Below, piece after piece: positions 11,601 to 23,560 of a stretch of 64,000 nt of DNA. Each line of letters starts with the position of its first letter. Position 1 is the first letter of the stretch. The stretch covers positions 17,743,525 to 17,807,524 of the forward strand of contig NC_063446.1 of the NCBI RefSeq assembly GCF_020379485.1. The letters are read 5' to 3'. The position numbers and the translations under genes were made by a program. The stretch comes from Brassica napus (taxonomy: Eukaryota > Streptophyta > Magnoliopsida > Brassicales > Brassicaceae). Below the pieces are notes generated by a model. It was not told the origin of the DNA and did not search any database. It saw only the letters and a list, made by a program, of their open reading frames with translations.

Positions 11601-12603
11601 AAAAAATACATCTTTCTGAAACAAATTATTTTCCTAAAAAATCTATCATTAAGGAAAGAGGGAGTGTAAAATATATCAGATTTGTGTTCGTGTTTTCCGA
11701 ACTAAATGAATATTTATGTATGTAGATTTTTCGTAGTTTGTGCCGGCGTCGGCGTGTGTCATCATTCAGAATAGTTATGGTTATGGGTTTATTAAAAAAA
11801 CAATTTCTACCTTTTTTTACCAACTAAACATTAAATACTGCAAATCCACCTCCAACGCATATATAGAGCAGGGGCTATTGGTAATACTAAGCCTGCGGAT
11901 TTTATCCAAAAGCTGAACCAAACCGAATCAAATTTTTGGTGTTCAGTTTGGTTACGGTATTGAGTTTGGTTTTGTTCAGTCTGATTTTGAAAAATAATTT
12001 AGTTTTTAGTTCGGTTCTATTTGCAACTTAAAAAATAAAAAATAAAAATAACCAAAAAATTGTAAAATTATCAAAATAGTTGAAATAACTGAACCAAATT
12101 AACTTAACTAATTAAAATAACAAACTAAACAATAATTACCGAATTTAACCAAAACTATCTTATTTTTAAGCCAAAACTATCTTATTTTTCTTAAAAATAA
12201 TACCGAAATCTAAACAAAATCCCAAAAACAGTTAATTTTGGAAAAAAAATATAAAATCGAAATACCTAATAACCAATCCGATTTTATTTTTGGTTCATTT
12301 CAGTGGGATTGTGGCCAAACTTAATTAACCGGAACCAAAAATACTCGAACCGAGAAAAACGAAACCGCAGGTTATGTAATAGGGCCGACCTTGTGTTATA
12401 TCTATATCTGAAATATCCAAATTAAATTGGAATAGAACCAGAACCAAAACTAAAAAATATATAAATTGGAATTAAATCTAAATTCAGAAATAGTGAAACG
12501 GTTTCTTTATTTCTATATCTGAAATATCTGAATTAAATTGGAATCAAACAAAAAATGAAATGGATAACTAGATAAATGAAATATGGTTTTATACCTATAA
12601 TAA

Positions 12604-12638
<35 letters not shown>

Positions 12639-15600
12639 TTATAAACCAAATAATATTATCTGAAAGTAATTGAAAAAACTTAATTATCCAAAACTACCCA
12701 AATAATCCAAAATATCTTAATATTTTTTTTATCTCGGAAATGTGAAATAATTAGAATTATCTGATCTTTTAATCCGGACCATCTGATCTACTTGATATTT
12801 TAACTGAACTATTCTAGATTTCTTTCCAAATTAACCAAAAAATAAGGTGAACGAGAACAAAACTAAACCCAATAATTTCAGGGTATTAGTCGGTTCCTAG
12901 TTTAACTATATAAACCGAACCAAGAATTACTTGAACCGATCAAATCTTATTTTTTTCGGTTCTTATATGGATGATAAATTTGTATCCAAATAATTCGATA
13001 TCCAAAAAATGGCCTGAACTGAACAAATATCCAAATGCGTAACCCGATTCCTCGTTATATTTAAATATGATAGAGTAGCACATATTCATTTGGTTAAAGC
13101 TAAAGTATGGCTAATGTATTATTCACATATTCACTTTATTTTTTTTCTTACAGAATTGAATAATTTTATAATGGAGTTTGGTTCCACATTGATACTACTT
13201 TCTTTTAGAATAAAAAATATAATAATGAATAAAAATAAATTAATTACTCTATTTATTGAGTAAACTAGTTTTTATTCTATTATAAAGTAAAAATATAATA
13301 GGGTTAGAACATTTATACTTTGAACTCCACTTAAAGTGAAAAATAGAATGGAGTAGAAGATGGTCTAAATAAGTCTAACAAATGTAAAATTGCTATATGA
13401 CTAGTAATTAATATATACCTGGAAACGTATTTGAGCTCTTCTTGATAAACAGCTTGTACGATATTGAAATCGAGCTTGGCCAATTCAACTAAGACAGGGT
13501 TCTTGTTTGGTTTCATTCCATACAAATTTATGTACGATCTCGTGGCTAGCCTTCTCATTCGCCAATGGTAGGGCATATCTAACGCTTGAGCCACCATCTC
13601 TCCAACGCCAAAGGATGCACAATTTTTATTACTATGAGTATCAACAAAGTCTCTGAGTTGTTGTGTTGCAAAAAATCTGATGTAGTTTTGCAGCTTAGTA
13701 TCCGACTTTGTTGAAAGATATGATGCCTCGTACAGAGATATGAAACCATTTATTTCACCGCTCTCAAACTTCCCACAGTTTTCATGGAAAACATCAAATA
13801 CATCTGTAGTAAACAGTTTCATTAGTTATACACCGACTATTGATATTTTTATATATTATGTATTCTCTGATGTACGAACGATGTAGTTTAACAAAAGTAG
13901 TTTCCAGTATTCTGTATAATATATACGCCTCCATTTGAATTTAAGTATGTTTTCGGCGATGTTTTGAAAACCGAACCCGAAGTTGATTTGCCATTGCAGC
14001 TGGGTCAATAGTCGGACCAGTCTAACAGAATTTTAAATTTTAATTATAGTTTATATTAAGTAACTATATATGAATGTGTAACTATAAATTTATTTTTACA
14101 AAATTTTATATCATTGTAGAATCTAAAAATTATATGAAAATAAAATGAAGATTTTAAAAATAATATAACAAATAATGAAAAATAATTTATTTAGATAGAT
14201 ATTTAAAAAACAATATGAAATTTTTATGAATTTTTTTTTTAAATTTGCAGTTTTTTTAAAAAACATTTACTTGAATCTGAGAAAACCAGATTTTAATATC
14301 GAACTGGATCATCAGTTTTAGCGAGTTTCACCGTTTTTTAACCGGGTTTACCAGTTTAACGAAAATCCAGTTTTCAGCACAACTTGGAATCAGTTAGAAG
14401 GCCGACTCACGGTCCGTCCGGAGCGACTGGCCGGTCCAGTTCGGTTTTCAAAACACTTGCCAAAAGCAACAAAGTGTAATGGCATAGTTTTCCAGCTTAC
14501 AAAATGTATTTGTCTATTTAAGCTCTCGCATAATCAAGTTCTAGATGTTTTCAAAGGATAGAAAATGAGTAAGATCCAAAATACTATTGGGAGTACGATG
14601 AGCATTTTGTCTGTTTGGATTTATTTGAGTTTTGGGTTTTGGAAACTAAAGATTTAAGCTCCATTTGAATATTTATTAATTTTGGTTGTTTGGATTTGGT
14701 GAATCTTTACGGTTCGGATTCAGAAACTCATTAATATTTTTTTTTATAAATCCATATCTATTTAAAAATTCCCAAAATTTAACCTTTTTATGAAATCGTT
14801 TTAAAATTTGCTGTTTTTTTTTAAAAAAAAATTATTTGAATTTGAGAAAACCGGAATTTAATATCGAATCAAATCACCAATTTTAAAGAGTTTCACGAGT
14901 TTTTAATCAGATTTGCCTGTTTAACTAAAATCTGATTTTTAGTACAACCCGGAACCGATTAGAAGGCCGAATCACGGTCTGACTGGCCCGTCAGGTCTGG
15001 TTTTAAAAACACTGGATTTCGTATTAACCTTTTGTTATTGTTATGGGATTTCAATTTAAAGTTTTCAAAATAATACCTACTGTAATCTTAAATATGTATA
15101 AATTTAATTCATAATATGTCTTTTTAACGGCTCTAAATATAATTAATAATATGTCTAAAATCATTCATTTAAAGTTATCCCAAAAGTCACTTTCTACGTT
15201 TAAAGATAGTTTACCTATCTTTTCGAATGGGTCAAAGGTGCATATATAACTACGTATAACTATATATATTACAGATTGCAAATGTTAGTAAAAACTAAAT
15301 AAAATGAAAATATTAAATAGATCAAGAATTTAACATTTATAAGTGATGATTTACCTTCTGAAACATTGAAACCATGTTGTCTAAGCAGTCGGAATTTGAG
15401 TGCATTAGCATGTAGATCGTATTCCATGTCGTACTCCATGAAGTTACTTTTATCTAATTTGTGATAAGTAAATGTCAACATATTGTCGATTTCCTGTTCA
15501 AAATGGTATGAAACCCCTAGTTTTTGTAGATCGTCAATAAGCTCCAATTGGTCGACATGAGTACTCCTCTCATGATCGAGCATCTTTCTCACAGTTTCTT

Positions 15601-15952
15601 TCAATAAATCTCTCTCTCGCACACTTTTAATATTCTGAAACGAGTGGAGACTGTAAATGAACATAGATATGAACATGTTCGACATATTGAACATAGCGAA
15701 TTCTCAAAAACGTACTTAAAAAGTATAAAGTGGACACTTACGTACCGTATATTTATTCTTGACCGAGAGGAGATGGTGATGGTCCCAAAGAGAAGGCCGA
15801 TAGTTTGCGGAACGACGAGGATCAGATGGAGACTCACTACCCGGTGTCGTTTTAGCTACTATGGTGCATGTGAATGGCTGAGGACGTTGGGTAGTCTTCG
15901 CAAGGGCTTTACTGTAAATAAGAGGTGAACCCATCTGCACTAGACTGGCCAT
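8665..15952 (-). CDS. TPS10: Plastidic monoterpene synthase, TPS-b type (myrcene/ocimene synthase-like)
   Basis: This is a complete seven-exon gene whose product should cyclise or ionise geranyl diphosphate to monoterpenes in plastids. Exons (minus strand): 15746-15952, 15355-15634, 13419-13803, 10651-10869, 10406-10544, 9414-9665, 8665-8970. All junctions are GT-AG and in phase, giving 595 codons plus stop. Exon 1 has a Ser/Thr-rich transit peptide and the RR(x)8W motif ([11 protein letters not shown]) of monoterpene synthases. Exon 4 carries the Mg-binding DDxxD motif (DDIYD). The NSE/DTE motif (NDLVTSQEE) spans the exon 6-7 junction. Exon 7 ends with the conserved [15 protein letters not shown] tail. 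Exon sizes 219 and 139 bp match the class. Sequence is closest, from memory, to Arabidopsis TPS10; product specificity cannot be read from sequence. Introns 2 and 3 are unusually long (1,551 and 2,549 bp) and hold MITE-like insertions. Confidence 0.93.
9275..9333. repeat. Short inverted repeat (MITE-like hairpin) in terpene synthase intron 6
   Basis: GAGCATCTCCAACCCCACTCC is followed after a T-rich loop by its near-perfect reverse complement ending GGAGTTGGAGATGCTC. GAGCATCTCCAA-type termini are common on plant MITEs. At 59 bp this is too short to be a whole element and no clear target duplication flanks it; it is likely a deletion derivative. Confidence 0.6.
11419..11666. mobile_element. Stowaway-like (Tc1/Mariner) MITE in terpene synthase intron 3
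   Basis: The left end is CTCCCTCCGTTCCTAAAAAA preceded by TA; the right end reads AGGAAAGAGGGAGTG followed by TA. This is the standard Stowaway terminal sequence with a TA target duplication. Length (~248 bp) and AT-rich core fit. There is no coding capacity. Confidence 0.8.
11880..13060. other. AT-rich intron insert rich in AACCGAAC/GGTTCGG words
   Basis: This part of terpene synthase intron 3 is a mosaic of AACCRAACC and GGTTYGGTT words with poor internal structure, resembling decayed non-autonomous DNA transposon sequence. A (TA)n microsatellite at about 12,609-12,635 sits inside. No termini could be defined. Confidence 0.35.
13963..14455. mobile_element. Non-autonomous TIR element in terpene synthase intron 2
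   Basis: The left end TGTTTTGAAAACCGAAC and the right end (reverse complement TGTTTTGAAAACCGAAC) are inverted copies bounding ~490 bp of non-coding DNA. A diverged partial second copy lies at about 14,780-15,012 in the same intron (shared AGAAGGCCGA, CACGGTC and TTTAATATCGAA). The superfamily is not certain; hAT or MULE are possible. No clear target duplication is visible. Confidence 0.55.
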
Positions 15953-15984
15953 TGAAGAAAAGTAAGACTCTAGGTACCTGTGGT

Positions 15985-16015
15985 GGATACCTTTGTATTA
16001 GCGTGCATATATAAA
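15985..16015 (-). promoter_or_regulatory. Putative TATA region of the terpene synthase gene
   Basis: The minus strand reads CTATTTATATATGC about 45-60 bp upstream of the ATG at 15,952. Composition and position fit a core promoter, though the spacing implies a very short 5' UTR. Confidence 0.4.
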
Positions 16016-16019
16016 TAGA

Positions 16020-18123
16020 AAAATGACCTCAAACATAATCAAAACAACTTGTTTTTAATAAGTACGGGTATCCGGCGGACTGAGATCCAACCGACTAGTC
16101 CTCTGGGGGTTTGTTCACCGGGCGCCAAACTGACCTGTTTGTTTGTAATGAGAATTAGATATTTATGTCGTCTGACCACACAAGCGAGTAAATCTAAATT
16201 TGTTAGGTTTAGCACATGGGGTGCTTAGCACTTTCCAAGCTCGCTGCACCATTCGACCACACTTTTGTGGTTATCAATATAAGTTTTTGTTCCTACACTA
16301 GCAATCAAAGATCAAAATATGTTTTAGTTAAAGATAGAAGACAATTATATCCATTTTCAACATATATATTAATAAATATTTTTAAAAAACCTCAAAATAT
16401 TATATTTTAATTTTTATCTAATTTTGTTTCAAAACTTTATTTTACTAATTGTTTTTTTTTTAAATTAGAAAATCTTTTTGAATATATATAATAACTTTCT
16501 GAATTTAGGAAGATTGTTAAATTTATATAAAAAAAAAGAATTCATAAACGTCTATATAAAAATACATTCTTAAGTATGTATTTAGGAAGATTTTCATTAA
16601 TATATATTTGTGCTTATCTTACTAAGTTTGAATTATATGTATATTTAGTAAGAGATTCTTAAATATGTATAAAATCGTACTAAATGTTTTGGAAGACCTT
16701 CCTTAATTTGATATATAATTTTTATAAAGATATTATACATATTTAAAAGCATTTACTTAAAATTTTAAAAATATGTTATATATTGAACATTATTTTCTTA
16801 AATATGTTTATAAATCAAATTGAGGAAGCTTAGATGTACGAAGAACTACCTAAATATAACAAAAATTACATTTAAAAAGTATTTTTTTTTGAAATACACA
16901 TTTAAAAAGTTTATTTAAACATTTATGAAGGTATTTTTGAATTCGAGAATTTTTACAAATTTAGGACGATATCATACATGTTCACGAAAGTCTACTAAAA
17001 TTCGTTGCTAATTTTTTATAGAAAAAAATATTTGATTTTAATATTTTAAAATTTTTAGTATTTCTTAATTTTATATATTTAAAGATAATTAAATTAAATT
17101 ATGAAGGAAATATAATTGTTATTTACCTTTTAATAAAAGTTATTTTGGTCATTTTGATTTGAGAAATACCTTTAGATATGCCAATTTTTTTTGTCACAAA
17201 TATAAGCTTATAAAAATAAAAATGACCAAATGTTTCATTAAAATGTATATATACACTTGTATCCGTAGGGGTAAATAATCTAAAATTAAGAATTTAGAGT
17301 TAATGAATGAGGGTTTTTGGGTAGAGTTCAACTTTTTTAAAAATATTAAAAGTTTAAAAATAATAATTTTAAAAATAGTTTCAAAAAGCATTTTAGAATT
17401 TTAAGAGAAAAATTGTAAATAAATTTAAAAAAATTTGATTTTTTTTTTGAAGAAATCAAAGTTCGAATTTAAAAACATATAATTCGAAATAATATATCTA
17501 GGATATAAAATTGTTTTGCCCTTTTAATACAACTTTTTTTTGGTGATTTGTTTCTTTGAAATTTTTTTTTACGACAAAAATTTAAAAATAATCTATACAA
17601 TGAGAGAGGATTGCTCTTTAGATTTTTGTGACTAAAGTAATGGTAGTCGGCTAGTTGAAAAAGAAAAACATATATGGTAGATATTGTATTATTGTGTCCG
17701 CGCATTCGTCGTGAATCACGTGTGCTTGTCTGCTTTTATATAGTGCCTTATTGTGATTCGGTAACATTTTTTTTTGTCGACTGATCGGTAACATTTTATA
17801 TATAAAGTTCGGTGATGTAGGAAGAAAATATTAGTAATGGGACCACAAAATAAGAAAAGTATTGCGATAAGATTATGATAAGGGTAGAATTTGACTAGAT
17901 TGGTCTCATTCTTTGATTCATGTTTATCTCTTACTTTATTAGGAAGCACATGTCTGATCCAGACATATAAATATTTGTATAGTATGTTGATGAAATAAAA
18001 ATGAAAAATATCATAATATCTTGGCAATGGCATTGACATGATACTAGAGAAAAACCCAAACACAAAGTTTTTCTTTACGATTTCGCTTCATATTTTATAT
18101 TCTTATTATTCAACTTCGCTAAT
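16020..18123. other. AT-rich intergenic DNA, no gene seen
   Basis: Apart from a slightly GC-richer patch at 16,060-16,270 of unknown origin, the region is low-complexity A/T DNA. Open frames here are short and have no recognisable protein signature. Confidence 0.5.
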
Positions 18124-19583
18124 TGATATCACTCAAATTACCATAAAAAATAATTATACTCTCTCAAATAAAAAGTCGAATTGTAGTACTTAAGGATCAA
18201 ATTCACAGGGAGCTAGGAAACCAATTAAATCTAAACAGTTTATGATTAATCTAGGCTAATAGTTTTAAAACAGTAAATAAATATAGCAAAGCAGTAAACA
18301 AGTTGAACAAGACAATTGTTCAGCTTGGCAAGGATTTATTTGATGGAAGGATGGTTGCTAGATCTAGGGTTTCTATTCAGGTAATCAAGATTCTAATGAT
18401 ATAGAGGCTAATAGTTGCTTGCAAGATATTATAGAACTCAAACAATAACAATATTCTACCAGCTCTCGCATGTCTAGATTATCTATCACTAGATCTAAAA
18501 TCTCAGCTCTCGCATGTTGATCTGTAGAAAGTGTCGATCGATTATTCTATAGGAATATCGATCGATACACCTTTCACAATATTGATCGATTAATCTATTG
18601 GATCATCGATCGATATAGCTTATAGCAAGCTTTACGATCGGGTTGAATATGTGTTCACTAGGGGTTCCTAAATCAACTCTCGTATGTTTCTAGCAATCCT
18701 AGCTCAATAGAATTTAGTTCAGAGAAAAGACCAAGCGATAGCATTGTGCCTAATGATTCTAAGATCAGGGTTCTAGTTCATGACTCTAGAACACAAGCAC
18801 TAAGAACAATCCTATGATGAATATCACAAATTAGCAGTTCTATATTTTTGGCTAATCCCTCATAACCTATCTGAACCCTAAACCTAACAGGTAGATCTAT
18901 TCAGACATGAAGTTTGTCACAGAATTCATAGATGAATAGATGAAAAGCATAAATAATATAAAACCAAAACAATGGAGTTCCAGGAGGACTCTGAAGGAGT
19001 TCCTACTTTCTCTCTAAACTAAGAACAAGAATAAAAAAAAAAAAGCTTAGATAGATGTAGCCGTCAACAATGGCTTATAAATAACATAAATAGGATTTCT
19101 GGTCGTCCAAGGGTTTTCTGGTAATTTGGGGTTGCTTCTGGGCTTCAGTCGGTTATAAAATATGCTCGGCCTGAATTCTGGCATCCATATTGATCGATGT
19201 CAAGAGTTCTGCATCGATCGACATACGTTCCTCTTCTCGACAGCTTCCTCTCGCGAGGCATACTGACCACTCTTCAGGAAAACGGGCATAACTTCTGCTC
19301 CAGGATGCTGATTGACCTCAAACTGGCGGCATTGGAAAGCTAACTCAAAGTTCTATCTTGTGTTAAAAGATGGGCTCAATATAACGGTGGGAAGGTCTCG
19401 ATACATTGCTAGACATATGACGCATCTGTGCAATTCTGCACCTCAAAAGATTCCAAAATCACCATATTTCTCCAGAACGTACCTGAACATGTAAATACTC
19501 TAAATAGATTCTATGTAGTAGTAAATATATATTAAAACACTTATAGACCATTACTAAAAGTGGGTAAAATTCATGGTCTATCA
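18124..19583 (-). repeat. 3' LTR of the TCGATCGA retrotransposon
   Basis: 1,460 bp, TG...CA bounded. It carries a four-palindrome cluster (about 18,530-18,620) and a further pair at about 19,195-19,220. Its partner is at 23,561-25,016. Confidence 0.88.
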
Positions 19584-19595
19584 ACTCCCCCAGAC
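19584..19595 (-). promoter_or_regulatory. Polypurine tract of the TCGATCGA retrotransposon
   Basis: On the minus strand TAAGTCTGGGGGAGT ends directly at the 3' LTR, where plus-strand DNA synthesis is primed in LTR elements. Near-identical TAAGTCTGGGGG words recur inside the element at ~20,673 and ~21,035. Confidence 0.65.
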
Positions 19596-20019
19596 TTACC
19601 CTTTTGCTTGTCCTCAAGCAAAACAAACGGGCAGTCTCTCTGAAAGAGGTTTGAAAATAGCAGGGACTCACATGATTTAAAACTTAAAATCATCACCTCT
19701 ACAATATTACAATCAACATCTAAGAAGTCCTAATCACAAAATCACATTATACCATATCATAACTTAGCAACCAAATTCACCTAGCCAACAACTTAGCAAA
19801 TCATGTCTGACATTCCCCTCTACCAACCTCATTTCTTAATCATAAATAAAAGTGCAGGCTTTACCTTGGGAGTATCGATCACAGGATGCAAGGATTTTCA
19901 AACAAGTATATGGATCTGCAGGTAAACAATAGTTCTTTTCCTCTCTCTCTACTAATTTCTCCCCTAGTCAAAGTCTGCTTTATTACAAGACCATTGACCA
20001 AGGTTGGACATGCTTCCAT

Positions 20020-20215
20020 GAATCAAGCTTTAATGGTTTTAGCCACCAAATCCTGTTCACTTCTTTTTGACCTATATCCTAGGATTCTTTGTGAATCAAG
20101 CCTTAATGGTTGTAGCCACCAAGTCCTGTTAGAATCCTTTACCTATAGAATTCTTATGAATCAAGCCTTAATGGTTGTAGCCACCAAGTCCTGTTCGAAT
20201 TCTTTTCCTAAATTA
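20020..20215. repeat. Tandem triplication inside the gag-only element
   Basis: A ~65-bp unit (core TTAATGGTTGTAGCCACCAA followed by RTCCTGTT) occurs three times with increasing identity between the second and third copies. It is non-coding and followed by a (TA)n run and a T-rich tract (20,226-20,300). Confidence 0.75.
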
Positions 20216-20222
20216 TAATCTA

Positions 20223-20261
<39 letters not shown>

Positions 20262-20670
20262 ATTTTTCTTTTTCTTTTTCTTCTTCTTTTTTTTTTTTTG
20301 TTGTAATAATCTAAATTTCAAAATAGAGAGAAAAAGGGTGACATATCTACACAAGGCTTTACCTTTCACATTTGTTTGAAGAATCCGATCCAATGTATAC
20401 CAAGCCCCAAGACAAGCAGTTGTGTCAGGTTTAGTGTTGGAGGTCAGCTTTGGTTCCTTCAAACAATCTCAGCAAGTGTGAATAGTTGACAGATTGATCC
20501 ACTTTAGTATCTTTAGTACTATCTGCAATCAGTAAAACTAGAATGGTGCTAAAGAGTGGTTAGATATCAAGGAAAAATCAAATAATTTCATTATCCCCTT
20601 GTTGACTCAATAAAACTCTTTTGAAAACATTTTTATAAGACTCATGAACACACTAATATCAGTAAACATC

Positions 20671-21260
20671 CCCCCAGACTTAAATTACACTGTCCCCAGT
20701 GTATATCTAGTCGGAGTTATGGTGAGAAATAATCATAAGTAAATAATTTAACAAGTAAGAACAATGACCTGCTCAGTGTCGATCGACACAATGAAGTGAC
20801 AATCGATCGTTGTTGATGAAGTGCTGTCGACTAATAGCGACATGGTCTCATCGGTCGATGGCTAGAGCAATCATTCGACACAATGAAGAGACAATCGATC
20901 GTTGGATCTGAAGTGCTGTTGATCGATATCGAGCTGGTCTCATCGGTCGATATGCTGAGGAATCGTCTACTCGGATCTTTTTTTTGTTTTTTTTTTCTAA
21001 ATAGCTAACTAAAACACAATATTAGTAGAACCTCCCCCAGACTTAAACAACACTGTGACCAGTGTTATACAGTCTAAGATTGGTGGGGAAATAAACCATA
21101 AGGACAATATTTAACAAGGTGAAACGTTATGCCTGATCGCTGATGGTGAGCGTCGATCGACACAGTTAAGTGGCGGTCGATCGATACTCGTGATGCTATG
21201 TCGACCGACAATGGCCTGTTTTCGTCGATTGCTTCTGGTATATCAACTCTTCTTCCTTGG
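20671..21260. repeat. Tandem duplication with internal polypurine-like word and TCGATCGA sites
   Basis: Two ~360-bp units each begin CCCCCAGACTTAAA (20,673 and 21,035), continue with an ACACTGT..CCAGTGT palindrome and an ATTTAACAAG block, and end in TCGATCGA-type sites. The first unit contains a further ~105-bp internal duplication (20,770-20,960). The region sits between gag and the 3' LTR and has no coding signature. Confidence 0.65.
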
Positions 21261-21408
21261 ATCTTTTTCCTTTTACCTAATAGTGGGTTGTCTCCCACTC
21301 AGTGCTTTGTTATAGTCATTTTGCTTGACTTTAGAGATCTGATTTAGTCTGGATGAGGATCAGAACTCGCTCCAAAACAAGTCTCAGTTTCTACTCTCTG
21401 AAGCTTTA

Positions 21409-23433
21409 TCATTCTTGTGTGAAAGCCTCCTCCATAGACTCTTCTCCTTTGTCTATCATTTCAACAATAAGGAGTGCTCGAACCTTTGCAAATGACTTTG
21501 AGAAGCATCTGCTGCGCACTCTAGATTTCCTGAAACCATCTGAGAAGTGAGGAATCAATGATAACTGAGAATCACCCATGATCCTTTTTCTCTTCTTCCA
21601 ATTCCTCCTCTTCTTTCCCTCAGACTTGTCTGATCGCGTGGTGGTATCTCCATCCCTAAGATTTCCACACACATCGAACTCCTTCTGCTCTGATATGCGT
21701 CCAGTGTCGATCGATGGAGAAGTGATAGCGTCGATCGATGCTGGTTTGTTGGTGTCGTTCGATGGTATCCGGCCGGTGTCGATCGATGCTGCTTCTGCTG
21801 GGCCTTTATAGACTTCATCTCTAAATCGCAACCCTTTCTGAGAAGCTTCTACGTGCTGATGATCATCCAATACCTCAATGTAAGAATTGAACTGCATGCT
21901 TCTATCAGGTGGAATAGGAGACTCAACTTCAAATACAGCGCATGGAACCACAATCTCCACAGGATCATGTATCCTTTTCACTCTTTTGTGAAACCCAGCA
22001 GCTTCTTCTTTCCAGATAGGTGGTCTCTGATGTTTAGGGACAGCAAGGTGTGAGGCCTTAGACATGTACATCCTCTCCTCAATCGGTTCCATCTCAATTA
22101 TGCAACCTTGCGGAATGTCTAGCAATGGGCATCGATCGATATTAGGTGGGTGGTGTCGATCGATAAGTGGTTGGCGGTGTCGATCGATGTCGGGTGGGTG
22201 TAGATCGATGATGTGGGGTGGTTGTCGATCGATCTCATCAGGTTGGTGTCGACCAATGCTAGCCTCTAGTGAAGTTTCCAGATCCTTTTCTGAAGTGTCC
22301 TGATGGTCATCAAGCTTCTTCTCCAAGTCGTGATCCAGATTCTCAGGTGTTGTCTCATCCTCTAGCTCCAAGAAATCTTCCATAGTGATCTCTCTGTCTA
22401 CATCTGGGACAAGAACACAACTTGATACGTCGGTGCTCTTCTGTGTCGACCTATCGATCGATGTTAAGGGCTTTTCGTCGGTCGACATTAAGGTCATGAT
22501 GTCGATCAACGTTGAGGTAGTGATGTCGATCGACGTTGAGGTCGTGCTGTCGGTCGACGTTGAGGTCGTATCTTTAGTACCAGCTTCCTCTACTCTGCTC
22601 AGCTCTCCAGACACATGTTGTTCATCCCTTTTTGCCATAATGTCGTCGAGCAGCTGTATTGGAATCATATACTCCTCATCTAACGATGCCAAGAACCTTT
22701 CCCATTTATCATTCTTCTCCTTTTCTCGAGTTGCTGTAGCTTCATAGAGAAATTTGTTGAGGAAGGCGGTCTTAATGTCCTCCCAGCAGGTTAAAGATCT
22801 TGGCTGCAACTGACTGAACCAGCTAAATGCATCTCCAAATAGAGAATATGGGAAGATTTTGCAGATAATGTGGTCTACAGATACTTCATTCTGCTCGCTT
22901 GCAGAGGCTAACTCCTCAAGTTCTTTGATAAGGTCTCTGGGATCTTCATGAGGAAGACCTCGGAAAGGGTCCACACTTCCCTAATCATGCCATTCGCGAT
23001 TCAGATCAAAGTTGTTTGTCTCAGCAACATCAATCACATCAGGGATTACAGCACCCTCTGCATTAATCAATTGTCATGTGCTGTTGCGAGTGCGACCTTC
23101 TTCGTCTCTTAACATCCCATTCTCGTCCACTGTAAGTATGAATACTTCGAACTTCTATGCCTCCAAACAAGTAGTGTCAGACGGCGGATGAACAGTGTCG
23201 GTCGACGGTGGATGAACAGTGTCGATCGACGGTTGATTAGCAGTGTCGATCGACGTCGGGTGAGCAATGTCGATCGACGTAAGGTGAGTAGTGTCGATCG
23301 ACATTTGGATTTCTACGCTTCCAATCGCTGCTTGGAGGGTGTCGACTGCCCTCTCAGACTTATGGATCACGCGTTCCAAATCCAGTGGCTCTACTAGTAA
23401 GAACCTTATTCCCTTGCTGCTTCTGGTACTCAT
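21409..23433 (-). pseudogene. Gag-like protein with SID/IDR repeats, three in-frame stops
   Basis: Reading starts at an ATG at 23,433 (MSTRSSKGIRFLLVEP...) and stays in one frame to the TAA near 21,409, interrupted by TAG (23,155-23,157), TGA (23,074-23,076) and TAG (22,981-22,983). The core GLPHEDPRDLIKELEELAS ... IICKIFPYSLFGDAFSWFSQ ... LTCWEDIKTAFLNKFL is a retrotrans_gag domain of the Athila/Tat type. N-terminal and later regions are dominated by short repeats read SIDT (about 23,170-23,300 and 21,690-21,790) or IDRH (about 22,130-22,260), each encoded by TCGATCGA. No zinc knuckle, protease or polymerase follows. Packaging of genomic RNA is the expected gag role; this copy is inactive. 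Stops fit C-to-T decay (CAG/CGA). Confidence 0.8.
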
Positions 23434-23540
23434 ATGTATGTACCTGAAACAGAAGAAAAAAAAATTATCAGGTTTTTTGTGAACAGTAGTAAAACCTTGA
23501 CTAAATCTAACTAGACAAGATCTAATGGCGATCAAAGCTC

Positions 23541-23560
23541 CCCGGCAACGGCCCCAAATT
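23541..23560 (-). promoter_or_regulatory. Primer-binding site, tRNA-Asp type
   Basis: Immediately inside the 5' LTR the minus strand reads TTTGGGGCCGTTGCCGGGGA. Athila-class elements use TGGCGCCGTTGCCGGG; one base differs in the first six. Confidence 0.75.

Noticed and set aside
17194..18063. Lys/Ile/Phe-rich frames near the left LTR
   Set aside because: They come from low-complexity AT-rich DNA and have no recognisable domain or start context.
20226..20462. Poly-Lys frame on the minus strand
   Set aside because: It is the translation of an adjacent T-rich tract and (TA)n run.
22100..23300. CRISPR-like array from regularly spaced TCGATCGA sites
   Set aside because: The repeat is 8-10 bp, spacing varies, it lies in a plant retrotransposon gag frame, and no cas genes are present.
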